Assembly: GCF_019431355.1 (NCBI RefSeq)
Contig: NZ_CP080269.1
Span: 5,141,001-5,205,000 of the forward strand
Source: Paenibacillus sp. R14(2021)
GTDB taxonomy: Bacteria > Bacillota > Bacilli > Paenibacillales > Paenibacillaceae
Direction of reading: 5' to 3'
Length of the DNA: 64,000 bases
Of the stretch, positions 53,361-62,092 are shown piece after piece. Under the pieces are notes generated by a model that saw nothing but the letters and a program-made list of their open reading frames with translations, did not search any database and was not told the origin of the DNA. The position numbers and the translations under genes were made by a program. Position 1 is the stretch's first letter; every line of letters begins with the position of its first letter.

Positions 53361-53393
53361 AGCGCGTTCCTCGTGTACGGGAACGCGCTTTCT
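53361..53393. terminator. Bidirectional terminator between convergent genes
   Basis: AGCGCGTTCC (53361-53370) pairs with GGAACGCGCT (53380-53389), with A-run before and T-rich tail after. Confidence 0.82.
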
Positions 53394-54341
53394 CTATGAT
53401 TGAAATGCATCCCAAATATCGGAGGGAGCAACGCCGAGCTCGTCGGCGATCAGCTTGGCGGTGAGCCGCTGCGGTTTTTTGATCTTGCCGTTGCGGATGT
53501 TGGAAATCGTAGTGAGCGAGATTTGCGTATTCTCTGCTAATTTGGTGACTGAGATTTGCTTTTCCATCATGAGCAGGCGCAGCTTGTAAGAAGCGTCGCG
53601 TTGGATAAGCTCATTTACGGGTGCAGCTAAGCTTACTTCTTCATCTTGGACCGGTACCATGGAATAAACAACGATTGCGTAGCATTTAAAGCTGCCGTTG
53701 GCATGATAGAAGGGTTTGACGACGATGCTTGTGAGGTACTGCTTCTCGTCAAGCTGCTGCGTAAAATACAGCTCCGACGTATTACCGCTGGCTTGAATAT
53801 CCAAGAGCTGAGATCGTACGCGCTCCCGGTCCTGCTCGGCCAGAAACTGTCCGCTCTCCGCGCGCGTGAGTTCCAGCATGTCGTACATGATGGGGCCGCG
53901 GTAGCTCCGCAGCGAGGCGATCGTGAAGCTGTTCGTTAGCAGAAGGGATACGATCGGGGTCGACTCGCTGACTCTGTCATCGATCCAATGATGCTCCGAT
54001 CTGTCACGGATTGTAATCATGATGAGAGGCTCGCCGGATTCCTGCAGCTTCTTGGCATAGAGTTCGCCGAAGAGCTGCGTGTCGCCCGTCAGCGAGAAAT
54101 AGGATTCGGCGTAAACTTCAGGGGTGCCAGGAGAAATATCGCTGCACATCCGCCTGATAATCGGCCATAATGGATAGATACCAATGAGCGGCAGCTCGGA
54201 TAGATCCTTGCCTATTAATTGCTCGCAGGAAGAATCTATTAAGCTGTAGAAGGCTGAGCTGCATGCGTATACTGTCCAATTGTCAGGATTCTTACGTATA
54301 ATCATTACCGCATCTGAAGAATAAGCGAAGATATCTACCAT
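53394..54341 (-). CDS. PAS-like sensor with C-terminal XRE-type HTH
   Basis: A 315-residue soluble protein. The first 110 residues resemble a PAS domain (YSSDAVMIIRKNPDNWTVYAC, SFYSLIDSSCEQLIGKDL-like order), and a second such region follows at about 125-240 (SYRGPIMYDMLELTRAESGQ, YLTSIVVKPFYHANGSFKCY). The last 65 residues are an XRE-family helix-turn-helix (MEKQISVTKLAENTQISLTT, ISNIRNGKIKKPQ). It is unusual to have the HTH at the C-terminus behind PAS modules. It may sense a small ligand or redox state; targets unknown. It is convergent to the chemotaxis gene. It faces the DUF1835 gene head to head over 70 bases. Confidence 0.78.
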   Translation of the reverse strand: MVDIFAYSSDAVMIIRKNPDNWTVYACSSAFYSLIDSSCEQLIGKDLSELPLIGIYPLWPIIRRMCSDISPGTPEVYAESYFSLTGDTQLFGELYAKKLQESGEPLIMITIRDRSEHHWIDDRVSESTPIVSLLLTNSFTIASLRSYRGPIMYDMLELTRAESGQFLAEQDRERVRSQLLDIQASGNTSELYFTQQLDEKQYLTSIVVKPFYHANGSFKCYAIVVYSMVPVQDEEVSLAAPVNELIQRDASYKLRLLMMEKQISVTKLAENTQISLTTISNIRNGKIKKPQRLTAKLIADELGVAPSDIWDAFQS

Positions 54342-54411
54342 CTTCTTCTACACCCCTGCTCTTGTTGTCCGTCCATTATATCACATTCGTCTAAATTGGA
54401 GGGAGATTGTT

Positions 54412-55362
54412 ATGCTTCATGTTACAAATGGTGACAGCGCCGCGTCCTTGCTTGTCCGCGCCGGCATGCCAGGGAATGTGCTTCCTTGGCGGGAAAGCTG
54501 GATTGACGGTCCGCTGCAGCTTCGTTGGTGGGAGGCGGGCAGTCTGGCAGCGCGTTCCCGCTGGTTTGAACATGCCTTCGGCGTACCGCAGGACTTGTTT
54601 CGCCGGCAGGCTGAAGAGCAGCTCGTGCAGCTGACGGAGGTGGTGAGGCGCGGCGAAGAGATCGTGCTGTGGTTCGAATATGATTTGTATGATCAAGCGA
54701 TACTGGCTGCACTGCTGCATTGGTTGGCAGAAGAACCCAGCAGGGGGGCTACGGTTCCCCATCTGCAGCTTTCTTGGGTCATTGTGGGGAAGGAAGCGGT
54801 GCCCGGCGTAACGGATTTTCGCGGCATTGGCGGGCTGACGCCGGAGCAGACAGCCGAATTGTGGCAGCTGCGTCGGGAAGTGAGCGCTGAAGAGCTGGCT
54901 GCTGGAGCGCGGGCTTGGGAAGCGTACGTATCGACGGAGACTGACGAATGTGCCTGTGCGCTTCAAGCATGGCTGACGGCGGAAGGCGCGGCACTGCCTG
55001 TCATGGCGGAGGCCATGGACTTTCATCTGCTGCGTTCGGGTGCTCACTCAGAAGGCGGGCTCGGCATCGTGGAAGCGACGACGCTTGCTAAACTCTCCGA
55101 TATCGGTCCGGTTACGCCAGAGATTTTGTTCGGCGCGGTCTCATCCGAGCTTGCGATGCTCGGGATGGGCGATCTCTCGTATTGGCAGGTGCTGAAGGGG
55201 ATGGCGCTGAACGACGGCATGCCGCTGCTCACAGTGCAGGGCGATGCGCCGCTGCCGGACTTTGCGGCTGTTCATCCCATCGATTGGCAGCAGTGGACGA
55301 TCTCAATTACGGCGCACGGCAGATCTGTATGGACTGCGAGGCAAGCTGAGTCAGCGCCGTAG
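54412..55362 (+). CDS. DUF1835-family protein
   Basis: A 316-residue soluble protein starting MLHVTNGDSAASLLVRAGMPG, the usual DUF1835 opening, with VLPWRESWIDGP a few residues later and IVLWFEYDLYDQAILAALLHWL near residue 85, both hallmarks of the family. GGAGGGAG precedes the ATG. Function is unknown; relatives are common in Bacilli and have been seen next to sigma factor or regulatory genes. It begins a plus-strand unit with the acidic small protein that follows. Confidence 0.85.
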   Translation: MLHVTNGDSAASLLVRAGMPGNVLPWRESWIDGPLQLRWWEAGSLAARSRWFEHAFGVPQDLFRRQAEEQLVQLTEVVRRGEEIVLWFEYDLYDQAILAALLHWLAEEPSRGATVPHLQLSWVIVGKEAVPGVTDFRGIGGLTPEQTAELWQLRREVSAEELAAGARAWEAYVSTETDECACALQAWLTAEGAALPVMAEAMDFHLLRSGAHSEGGLGIVEATTLAKLSDIGPVTPEILFGAVSSELAMLGMGDLSYWQVLKGMALNDGMPLLTVQGDAPLPDFAAVHPIDWQQWTISITAHGRSVWTARQAESAP

Positions 55363-55450
55363 AAGGATGAAGCGGGAGAGAATGACGCGAAGCCGATCGG
55401 GGCAGGCTATATGGGAATGGAACATTTTAGCCGAAAAGGAAGTGCCTGCT

Positions 55451-55873
55451 ATGCAGCAAAATGACACTGCGTTATTGTTTCAGTTCAGCGATTCCCGTAC
55501 CGCCGCCATGGCCGGAAGCACCTTTCAGGAGCTTGGCTACGATCCCGTCGTCCAGCAGGGGAGCGACATCCACATCCACATGCACGGGGACGATCTTCCC
55601 TCGGCGCTGGAGATCGCGCAGTCGCACGGCGGACAGCTGGCGGTGCAATCCTCCATTCCGGATATCGAGCTGACGAACGAAGCCTACCATATGGAGAATC
55701 ATATTGCGATTCCGGCGCATGTCGTCAACGAGGACTGGGTCTCGCAGGAAGAAGCGGGGGACCAAGCAGCCGGAGACGGCCTCAGCAATCGGGATGATGA
55801 TGCTCCGGACGAGGATGAGTTTTTCCCCGATGACGGCTCTTACGGGTATTTCTCGGGAGACGTGCACAGCTGA
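55451..55873 (+). CDS. Small acidic hypothetical protein
   Basis: A 140-residue protein in two parts: residues 1-75 look like a ferredoxin-like alpha/beta fold (TALLFQFSDSRTAAMAGSTF, DIHIHMHGDDLPSALEIAQS), and the remainder is acidic and disordered, ending DDDAPDEDEFFPDDGSYGY. GGAAG lies about 10 bases before the ATG at 55451; upstream in-frame codons have poor coding character. I do not recognise a named family. It may be cotranscribed with the DUF1835 gene 88 bases upstream. A terminator follows. Confidence 0.72.
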   Translation: MQQNDTALLFQFSDSRTAAMAGSTFQELGYDPVVQQGSDIHIHMHGDDLPSALEIAQSHGGQLAVQSSIPDIELTNEAYHMENHIAIPAHVVNEDWVSQEEAGDQAAGDGLSNRDDDAPDEDEFFPDDGSYGYFSGDVHS

Positions 55874-55889
55874 TCGGGCTCGTACGCTA

Positions 55890-55929
55890 AGAAGGCTGAC
55901 CAGGCGGATATCCGCTCGGTCAGCCTTCT
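55890..55929. terminator. Bidirectional terminator between convergent genes
   Basis: AGAAGGCTGACC (55890-55901) pairs with GGTCAGCCTTCT (55918-55929). Confidence 0.82.
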
Positions 55930-55930
55930 A

Positions 55931-57187
55931 TTATAATAGGGCGGCGCTCGTGCCTGCCGTGTAGCCGGTGGAGAAGGCGGCTGTGATGTTATAGCCCCCC
56001 GTGTAGCCGTGAATATCAAGCACCTCGCCGCAGAAGTAGAGTCCCTTCGTCAGCTTGGATGCCATTGTTTTGGGATTGATCTCTTTGAGATTGACCCCGC
56101 CTCCGGTGACGAATGCGTCCTCAAGGCTGAGCGTGCCGTAAGCACGGATCGGAAAGGCCTTGACCAGCTTGGCAAGGTCCAGCCAGGCCTGCTTCGGAAT
56201 ATGATCGAAGGTCAGCTGCTCGTCCAGCCCTGCGCCCTTCAGCAAGAGCGGGATCATCCGTTCCGGCAGGCAGCTCTTCAGCACGTTTTTGACCGATTTC
56301 TTGGCTTCGGCTTGCGCCAGAAGGAGCGACTCCTTGTAGAATTCATCGCTGCTGAGGTCCGGCAGCAGGTCGATGGTCAGGAGTGCGTTCCGCGCATCGC
56401 CCTTCTTCAGCTCCTTGACGACAAACTGACTGCAGCGAAGCGCGATGGGACCGGATACGCCGAAGTGGGTGAAAATCATATCCCCCCGATGCTCGATCAC
56501 GCGTTTACCCTTTGCATTCCAGACAGAGAGGCTGACATCGCGGAGCGACAGCCCTTGAAGCTCCTTGCTCTGAATGAACGGCTCGTTCGACGTGATCGGC
56601 ACTTCCGTCGGGAACAGCTCCGTAATGGAGTGGCCTGCTTGTTCCGCCCATGGGTATCCGTCCCCGGTCGAGCCGGTATGGGGCACGGACTTGCCGCCGG
56701 TCGCAACGATGACGCTGCGGCAGGGGAAGGTTTCCCCCGACTTGAGCACAACGCCGCTTACTTGCCCGCCGGCATACACGACCCGGCTGACGGGCGTATT
56801 GACCCGAATGTCGACGCCCTGTCTTCGTACTTGATGAACGAGCGCGTCGACAACCGTCTTCGCTTTATCGGTTACCGGAAACATCCGTCCGTTATCTTCT
56901 TCCTTGAGCGCAATGCCAAGGCTCTCGAAGAAGGCGATAATATCTTTATTGCCGAAGCCGGACAAGGCGCTGTACAGAAACCGCCCGTTGCCCGGAATAT
57001 TTTTGATCAGCTCATCCATGTCCTTATTGTTCGTCACATTGCAGCGTCCGCCCCCGGAAATGCCGAGCTTGCGTCCGAGCTTATCGCCCTTGTCGAGCAG
57101 CAGCGTCTTCGCGCCGTTCTTGCTGGCCGCAATGCCGGCCATCAGCCCGGCAGAACCGCCGCCTATTATAATGACATCGTAGTTCAC
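55931..57187 (-). CDS. NAD(P)/FAD-dependent oxidoreductase, HI0933/YtfP family
   Basis: A 418-residue flavoprotein. The N-terminal Rossmann strand and FAD site read [16 protein letters not shown], followed by [16 protein letters not shown], the signature of the HI0933-like family, and by [20 protein letters not shown] and the C-terminal FAD block [18 protein letters not shown]. The likely start is a GTG at 57187 with GAGGAG eight to nine bases upstream; more distal starts would add a leader before the Rossmann strand that the family lacks. Cellular role is not established for this family. Confidence 0.9.
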   Translation of the reverse strand: MNYDVIIIGGGSAGLMAGIAASKNGAKTLLLDKGDKLGRKLGISGGGRCNVTNNKDMDELIKNIPGNGRFLYSALSGFGNKDIIAFFESLGIALKEEDNGRMFPVTDKAKTVVDALVHQVRRQGVDIRVNTPVSRVVYAGGQVSGVVLKSGETFPCRSVIVATGGKSVPHTGSTGDGYPWAEQAGHSITELFPTEVPITSNEPFIQSKELQGLSLRDVSLSVWNAKGKRVIEHRGDMIFTHFGVSGPIALRCSQFVVKELKKGDARNALLTIDLLPDLSSDEFYKESLLLAQAEAKKSVKNVLKSCLPERMIPLLLKGAGLDEQLTFDHIPKQAWLDLAKLVKAFPIRAYGTLSLEDAFVTGGGVNLKEINPKTMASKLTKGLYFCGEVLDIHGYTGGYNITAAFSTGYTAGTSAALL

Positions 57188-57466
57188 GCGCAGTTTCTCC
57201 TCGAATCCGTATCCGTTTATGCGGCTGTGCAGCCGCCGATACCCTATCATACTATCCAGAAAGAAGCACGTCTACACGAAGGAACGGCTCGATTATTGAC
57301 GGATATTTAGACATAATTGCCTGGAGAAGCATGTTCGGCATTAAATGACATCAAAAACTACCATTTACAGACATTGTAAAATAGATAAACCTATGATTTA
57401 ATCGGAATAAAGGGAAAACATGCGAACCAATAACTGGGTTTCTTCTGAAGGGTGGGGCTCGTTTTT

Positions 57467-59158
57467 GTGTGGAAGCTTATTCTTTTGCAGACCATTGTAG
57501 CCTTAATGCCATTATTTGCTTTTCAAATTTGGTATGACTATTCCAAACCTCTCAAAAGAGTTCCTTTCATCGTGTTTCTGTTTTGCGGAACCTGCTTGTT
57601 CCTTGGCTTTGCAATCTCCATAGACATACACGGCTTCAAGCTGGATTATCATTACATACCCTTGATATTCGGTTCCTTGTACGGCGGAGGCTGGGTTCTG
57701 CTGGCTTTGACGGCTGTTTATTTGATCGTCGGCTGGCTGATGATGGACGGCAGCTGGAGTAATGTGGAGACGATTGGCACACTCCTCTTGATCATCCCGA
57801 TCATTTATAAGTACAACAACGGTTTCATTCAACTCACGCAGCAGCGAAAACACGCCGTACTGTTCGGTTTGACAGGCCTCGTGTTCGCGATTCGCTCATG
57901 CGCCTTCCTTGATTTCTACTCCAAAACACAAGCAGCGGTAACGGTTTCCGACGTGTATTTGTTCGCAGGGCACAGCATCCTGTATCTTCCGATCGTCTGG
58001 ATGATTACAAAACTGACGGACAATTTCATCCGGCGGGAAACGCTCTCCTTGCAAGTGAATACGATTTCAAACAGCTATCGCATCGAGGTCCAGAAGCTGC
58101 AGCAGTTCATAGACGAGACGCCGCTCGGCGTTATTATCGTCAATCAGCTTGGGACCATTACCCACATCAATGAAATGGCGATCCACTTATTGAAGGACAA
58201 GGTCGGCGGCAAACACCGCAATGAGCTCCTCGGGCAGCCGTTCACGATCATGTACGACCACATCGAGAAGGATGTTCTCGGTCGTCTGCTTTACCAGGCG
58301 CTGAACGGACATAAGCTGACGACCGAATACGTACAGGAGCAGGGAAAGATATATGTCAATTCCGGCATCTGCGTCCGCGATATGCAAAACAACGAAATTA
58401 TCGGCGCGGCGCTGATCGCCCACGATATTACCGAGCTGAACCGGCTGCGCGACGAAGTCGGGCGGATGGAGAGGCTCAGCCTCGTCGGCCAGATGGCCGC
58501 GAGCATTACGCACGAAATCCGAAATCCGATGGCGGTTATCCGCGGCTTCGTGCAGTTGATGCGCGAACGCAGTCCGGATCACCAGAAAGAATATTATCGG
58601 ATCGTGATGGACGAGCTCGACCGGGCGAACAGCATCATTAACGACTTTCTCTCCTTGGCGCAAAATCGGATCATCGAGAAGCAGAACTGCTCGCTGCATG
58701 ATATTATCAACGATATTCTGCCCTTGCTCTGGGCGGATGCGAATATGCGCGGACAATCGCTCGAGCTGAATCTAGCCGAGCATCTCCCGAAGCTCATGCT
58801 GAACGAGAAGGAGATGAAGCAGCTCATCTTGAACCTGGCGCGAAACGGCATGGAAGCGATGGATCAGCACGGCGTGCTTTCCCTCGTGACCTCTTCGGTC
58901 GACCAGTATGTGGAGCTGCGGGTATCGGATACGGGCAGCGGCATTCCGCAAGAAAAGCTGGAGCATCTGTTCGAGCCGTTCTATACGACCAAGACCCGGG
59001 GCACCGGTCTTGGGCTGCCGCTCTGCCTTAGCATTATGGAGCGTCACGGAGGCAATATCCAGGTAGACAGCAAGGAAGGCGTCGGCACGACCTTCATCGT
59101 CAGGTTCGACCGCAGACGCAACTATCAAGAAGTCGCAGTGGCGCTAAGCCCGTCCTAG
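57467..59158 (+). CDS. Sporulation-type sensor histidine kinase (5TM, PAS)
   Basis: A 563-residue membrane kinase. Residues 1-195 contain five to six membrane segments of the 5TM-LYT type (WKLILLQTIVALMPLFAF, IPLIFGSLYGGGWVLLAL), then a PAS domain (about 205-325, QQFIDETPLGVIIVNQLGTI), and the kinase core with phospho-acceptor His349 in ITHEIRNPMAVIRGFVQLM, N-box LILNLARNGMEAM, and G-boxes DTGSGIP and GTGLGLPLC. The RGFLQL-like HisKA sequence is that of KinA/KinB/KinE, which feed Spo0F in the sporulation phosphorelay. No partner regulator follows, as is usual for phosphorelay kinases. Start is probably the GTG at 57467 with AAGGGTGGGG upstream; GTG at 57452 is possible. The preceding 57188-57466 holds no gene. 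Confidence 0.88.
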   Translation: MWKLILLQTIVALMPLFAFQIWYDYSKPLKRVPFIVFLFCGTCLFLGFAISIDIHGFKLDYHYIPLIFGSLYGGGWVLLALTAVYLIVGWLMMDGSWSNVETIGTLLLIIPIIYKYNNGFIQLTQQRKHAVLFGLTGLVFAIRSCAFLDFYSKTQAAVTVSDVYLFAGHSILYLPIVWMITKLTDNFIRRETLSLQVNTISNSYRIEVQKLQQFIDETPLGVIIVNQLGTITHINEMAIHLLKDKVGGKHRNELLGQPFTIMYDHIEKDVLGRLLYQALNGHKLTTEYVQEQGKIYVNSGICVRDMQNNEIIGAALIAHDITELNRLRDEVGRMERLSLVGQMAASITHEIRNPMAVIRGFVQLMRERSPDHQKEYYRIVMDELDRANSIINDFLSLAQNRIIEKQNCSLHDIINDILPLLWADANMRGQSLELNLAEHLPKLMLNEKEMKQLILNLARNGMEAMDQHGVLSLVTSSVDQYVELRVSDTGSGIPQEKLEHLFEPFYTTKTRGTGLGLPLCLSIMERHGGNIQVDSKEGVGTTFIVRFDRRRNYQEVAVALSPS

Positions 59159-59184
59159 GCGGCGAATAACTCCGCTCGCTACGC

Positions 59185-59214
59185 GGATAAGCCTCATTTC
59201 AAGCGCGCATACTA
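59185..59214 (+). promoter_or_regulatory. Sigma-G-like promoter of small gene pair
   Basis: GGATA (59185-59189), 18 bases, then CATACTA (59208-59214). The -10 fits the sigma-G form CATnHTA fully and the -35 (GHATR) differs at one base. Transcription would start about 16 bases before the first start codon. Confidence 0.5.
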
Positions 59215-59236
59215 GCTTTGGAAGGGGGTGCCAGCA

Positions 59237-59371
59237 GTGGAGAACAATTCGCAGCCGAGCAAAGCTTCCGGGCAGCAAGCCGCCGCGAGCAAGCAGAAGC
59301 GGTCAAGCAAAGCGCCGGAATCGGAAGGATTCGATAAGAAATTAGACGGCCCCAACCGCCCTTCTACATAA
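59237..59371 (+). CDS. Very small basic protein, possibly spore-associated
   Basis: A 44-residue protein starting at a GTG with AAGGGGGTG about seven bases upstream. It is rich in Ser, Lys, Gln and Ala (ASKQKRSSKAPESEGFDKK) and ends KLDGPNRPST. This composition, the lack of hydrophobic segments and the sigma-G-like promoter in front suggest a forespore protein, but it does not match the classical alpha/beta SASP sequence. The next gene begins 9 bases after its stop with its own ribosome binding site. It is too short for most gene-finding limits. Confidence 0.62.
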   Translation: MENNSQPSKASGQQAAASKQKRSSKAPESEGFDKKLDGPNRPST

Positions 59372-59380
59372 GGGAGGGTT

Positions 59381-59776
59381 ATGGGAATGAACGAGGATGT
59401 CGATAAGGCAGGACAGGGACCGAGGATGGGCGGAGACAACCCGGAGCTGGACCCGTATGAAATCAATTTCCTTCCTCAGTTTCGGAGCGGGCGCGGAACA
59501 AGGGCGCCGTTCGTCAATAGCAGCGGCGTTGTGATCGGCGACCATCAATACGAGTCACCGGAATCGCCGCTCAGCCAGTGGTCGACGGAGACGGATCCGG
59601 CGGTCATGTCCGGGAGCGAGTGGGTGCATCCATTTAAGGACGTGGGATTCCTGACAAGCGAGAACAGGGATTATTTTGAGAAGGGCATATCGCCGCAGTC
59701 CGCTGTTTTCATGCATCCAGACGAGGATGCCGCCTATAAAGCTTCGAAGCGCACGGATGCCGAAGGGAAACCTTAA
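59381..59776 (+). CDS. DUF3905-family protein
   Basis: A 131-residue soluble protein. The core INFLPQFRSGRGTRAPFVNSSG, VVIGDHQYESPESPLSQWS and MSGSEWVHPFKDVGF matches the DUF3905 pattern known from spore-forming Bacillales. AGGGAGGG precedes the ATG. It follows the 44-residue gene directly and probably shares its transcript and its sigma-G-like promoter. Function is unknown; the family's restriction to spore formers and the promoter suggest a role in spores. Confidence 0.78.
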   Translation: MGMNEDVDKAGQGPRMGGDNPELDPYEINFLPQFRSGRGTRAPFVNSSGVVIGDHQYESPESPLSQWSTETDPAVMSGSEWVHPFKDVGFLTSENRDYFEKGISPQSAVFMHPDEDAAYKASKRTDAEGKP

Positions 59777-59786
59777 CGAGATATGG

Positions 59787-59817
59787 AGCAATCGGGCTTA
59801 GGCCTGGTTGCTTTTTC
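59787..59817 (+). terminator. Terminator after DUF3905 gene
   Basis: AGCAATCGGGC pairs with GCCTGGTTGCT (two wobble positions), followed by a T-run. Confidence 0.7.
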
Positions 59818-59818
59818 T

Positions 59819-59847
59819 TTGCTTTCAATTTCACACGGCGGTATAAT
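59819..59847 (+). promoter_or_regulatory. Sigma-A promoter of bacilliredoxin gene
   Basis: TATAAT at 59842-59847 with a partial -35, TTGCTT (59819-59824), 17 bases upstream; the -35 overlaps the T-run of the previous terminator. Confidence 0.5.
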
Positions 59848-59880
59848 AGGGGAAATCGAAATCATAAAGGAGAGATATAC

Positions 59881-60315
59881 ATGTCGATGTCTTTTGAACG
59901 ATACATGCTAGATATGGTACAGCCGATGCGTGATGATCTTACGCGTCTTGGAATCGAGGAGCTTCGCACGCCTGAGGCTGTTGTGGAGAAGCTTCCAGAT
60001 GCGAAAGGAACGGCGCTGGTCGTCGTTAACTCCGTATGCGGATGCGCGGCAGGCCAATGCCGTCCTGGCGTAGCTGAGGCGCTGCAAAATGAAATTAAGC
60101 CGGATCACTTGTTTACCGTATTCGCCGGCCAAGATAAAGAAGCAACGGCTAAAGCGCGCGAATTTTTCGCTCCGTATCCGCCTTCTTCGCCGTCCATCGC
60201 GCTGATGAAAGACGGAGAGCTCGTGCATTTTATCGAACGCCATCAAATCGAGAACCGTTCGGCCGCTGAAATTGCAGCAGATTTGACTTCGGCATTCGAG
60301 CGTTTCTGCCGTTAA
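59881..60315 (+). CDS. Bacilliredoxin (BrxA/BrxB family)
   Basis: A 144-residue thioredoxin-fold protein that removes bacillithiol from S-bacillithiolated proteins. The active site reads VNSVCGCAAGQC, with Cys53 and Cys55 forming the CGC motif of BrxA/B (YphP/YqiW) and a third Cys at 60. The start MSMSFERYMLDMVQPMRDDL is characteristic. AAAGGAGAG precedes the ATG. Its presence implies that the organism makes bacillithiol. nadE begins 11 bases after the stop, so they may be cotranscribed. Confidence 0.94.
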   Translation: MSMSFERYMLDMVQPMRDDLTRLGIEELRTPEAVVEKLPDAKGTALVVVNSVCGCAAGQCRPGVAEALQNEIKPDHLFTVFAGQDKEATAKAREFFAPYPPSSPSIALMKDGELVHFIERHQIENRSAAEIAADLTSAFERFCR

Positions 60316-60326
60316 GAGGTGATTGA

Positions 60327-61136
60327 ATGAGCCTGCAGCAACAGATCATTAAAGAATTGGGCGTACAGCCTGAGATCGATCCCGCGCAAGAAATTCGCAA
60401 GCGGGTTGATTTTCTGAAGGCGTACGTGAAGAAATCCGGTACGACGGGACTCTTGATCGCGATCAGCGGCGGCATTGACAGCGCGGTAGCGACTGGATTG
60501 TGCAAGCAAGCGACCGACGAGCTTTCCGAAGAAACAGGCAAAGCGTACATGACGCTCGGCGTATTCCAGCCGTACGGAGAGCAGGTTGATATCTCCGACA
60601 GCTATGCGGTTGCGGAAGCTTTCAAGCTGGAGCACCGCGTCGAAACCAACATTCAAGAGGCGGTTGACGAAATCGCGCTTGAAGTGGAGCACAGCCTGAA
60701 ATCGATCGGCATTTCCCGTCATATAAGCCGCGGCGGCAAAGGCAACGTGAAGGCGCGCACCCGCATGGTGACACAGTATGCGCTTGCTTTCGAGCTTAAT
60801 CTGCTCGTCGTCGGCACGGATCACGCTTCAGAAGCGATCACGGGCTTCTATACCAAGTGGGGCGACGGCGCAGTGGATATTACGCCGCTCAGCACGCTGA
60901 ACAAGCGTCAGGTCCGCCAAATTGCGGCAGCACTCGGGGTTCCAGGGGCCGTCGTAACGAAAGCGCCGACTGCAGGCTTATGGGAAGGTCAGACCGACGA
61001 GGATGAGCTTGGCATCACGTATGATGAAAACAGCGACTACCTCGAAGGCAAGGATATTAATGAAACCGCCCGCGAGAAGCTGGAGAACCAATATCTTAAG
61101 ACCGCGCATAAGCGGAATGCGATTCCGGGAATTTAA
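60327..61136 (+). CDS. nadE: NH3-dependent NAD synthetase
   Basis: A 269-residue cytoplasmic enzyme for the last step of NAD synthesis (nicotinate adenine dinucleotide + NH3 + ATP). The ATP-pyrophosphatase loop is AISGGIDSAVATG (Ser47 to Ser52), and GTDHASEAITGFYTKWGDGA and PTAGLWEGQTDEDELG are the family blocks for substrate and metal binding. The length equals the ammonia-only form, without the glutaminase domain. AGAGGTG serves as ribosome binding site. It probably forms an operon with the bacilliredoxin gene. Confidence 0.96.
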   Translation: MSLQQQIIKELGVQPEIDPAQEIRKRVDFLKAYVKKSGTTGLLIAISGGIDSAVATGLCKQATDELSEETGKAYMTLGVFQPYGEQVDISDSYAVAEAFKLEHRVETNIQEAVDEIALEVEHSLKSIGISRHISRGGKGNVKARTRMVTQYALAFELNLLVVGTDHASEAITGFYTKWGDGAVDITPLSTLNKRQVRQIAAALGVPGAVVTKAPTAGLWEGQTDEDELGITYDENSDYLEGKDINETAREKLENQYLKTAHKRNAIPGI

Positions 61137-61149
61137 ATGATTGCGCTGC

Positions 61150-61184
61150 TCAGCGTCCTTCGGCTCATGCCGAGGGGCGCTGAT
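61150..61184 (+). terminator. Hairpin terminator after nadE
   Basis: TCAGCG (61150-61155) pairs with CGCTGA (to 61183) with inner TTCGGC/GCCGA helix; T-tract weak. Confidence 0.6.
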
Positions 61185-61284
61185 TTGCGTTCGAGGGGCC
61201 GACATGTTGCCGGCTGCGTTTTTTTTGGTATGATGAGAACAGAGCATTTTATGGAAGCATGCGAGATAAGGCGGTCGAAGCATA

Positions 61285-61677
61285 GTGATAATTGGAATCG
61301 GACATGATCTATCCTCGCTGGATCGGATGGATAAGACGCTGCATGGCAGCCTCGGCGATCGCTTTCGGGCGCGGATCCTAACCGAACGCGAGCAGCAATT
61401 GGCGTCGGCTTACAACGGTAAACGGCTTGTCGAATTCATCGCTGGTAGGTTTGCCGTTAAGGAGGCTGTCTCCAAAGCGTTCGGCTGCGGCATTGGGAGT
61501 CTGCTTGGCTTCCGTGACGTGGAAATCGATCGTGAGCCCGGCGGAAAGCCCATCTGCCGGCTGTCTACCGAAGCTTGGCATCGATTGAAGCTGCCATCAG
61601 AAGAGATCAAAATCCACGTCTCGATCACGCATGATCACGCAATAGCATCCGCATACGTTATCGTAGAGCACACTTGA
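61285..61677 (+). CDS. acpS: Holo-[acyl-carrier-protein] synthase
   Basis: A 130-residue enzyme that moves the phosphopantetheine arm from CoA to acyl carrier protein. It begins MIIGIGHDLSSLDRM with metal ligand Asp8, and has GRFAVKEAVSKAFGCGIG with the second metal Glu and the CoA-binding Lys, and VSITHDHAIASAYVIVE at the end. Length and motifs are normal for AcpS. Translation starts at a GTG; AAGGCGG upstream is a modest ribosome binding site. It is a single gene after nadE, separated by a hairpin. Confidence 0.95.
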   Translation: MIIGIGHDLSSLDRMDKTLHGSLGDRFRARILTEREQQLASAYNGKRLVEFIAGRFAVKEAVSKAFGCGIGSLLGFRDVEIDREPGGKPICRLSTEAWHRLKLPSEEIKIHVSITHDHAIASAYVIVEHT

Positions 61678-61763
61678 ATTGAAAACCGCATGCATAATGT
61701 CGTCACCTTTTCCCCATAATTGGAATACACAATAGGAAAACATAGGGACGGGGGGCGGCATGG

Positions 61764-61994
61764 ATGGCGTTCAAGAGCGGTATGCTATCGAAACGTATAT
61801 TCAGAAGCGGGCAGCTTGTGCTCGTTGAAGGGATGTACGGCGATTTGTGGGGGGACTGGCTGCCCTTGATGCAGGGCGATACATTCCCGCAGCATCCGGA
61901 GATGGGGGATACGAAGTGGACTTACAGCGGCCCACTCGGCACGAGACTGCCTCTTCCGAGATGGAGCGGCAGCGAGCGGGGGCGGGGATGGTAG
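61764..61994 (+). CDS. YjzC-like small protein
   Basis: A 76-residue protein. The core FRSGQLVLVEGMYG, LMQGDTFPQHPEMG and TKWTYSGPLG follows the YjzC pattern (FkxGQ, nGxY, GDxFP, WTy) but is longer at the end with PRWSGSERGRGW. GGGGGGCGG precedes the ATG; a second in-frame Met lies six codons on. Function of the family is unknown. The ATG at 61760, in another frame, opens only 22 codons and is not considered the gene. It may be followed directly by the terminator at 62029. Confidence 0.62.
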   Translation: MAFKSGMLSKRIFRSGQLVLVEGMYGDLWGDWLPLMQGDTFPQHPEMGDTKWTYSGPLGTRLPLPRWSGSERGRGW

Positions 61995-62028
61995 GCAATG
62001 GAGATTACGGTAACAACGATGAAGAACA

Positions 62029-62092
62029 AAAGACCCTGCTTGCGGAGCCGAGAGCGTTACTTGCGCGGCCGCAGCAGGGTCCTTTTATTTTT
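62029..62092. terminator. Bidirectional terminator between convergent genes
   Basis: AGACCCTGCT (62031-62040) pairs with AGCAGGGTCC (62073-62082), followed on the plus strand by TTTTATTTTTT; an inner GCGG/CCGC helix extends it. The right part overlaps the end of the cytochrome gene. Confidence 0.72.

Noticed and set aside
61760-61828. 22-codon frame beginning at ATG 61760
   Set aside because: It overlaps the YjzC-like gene in another frame and has no family features; the frame from 61764 shows the conserved pattern.
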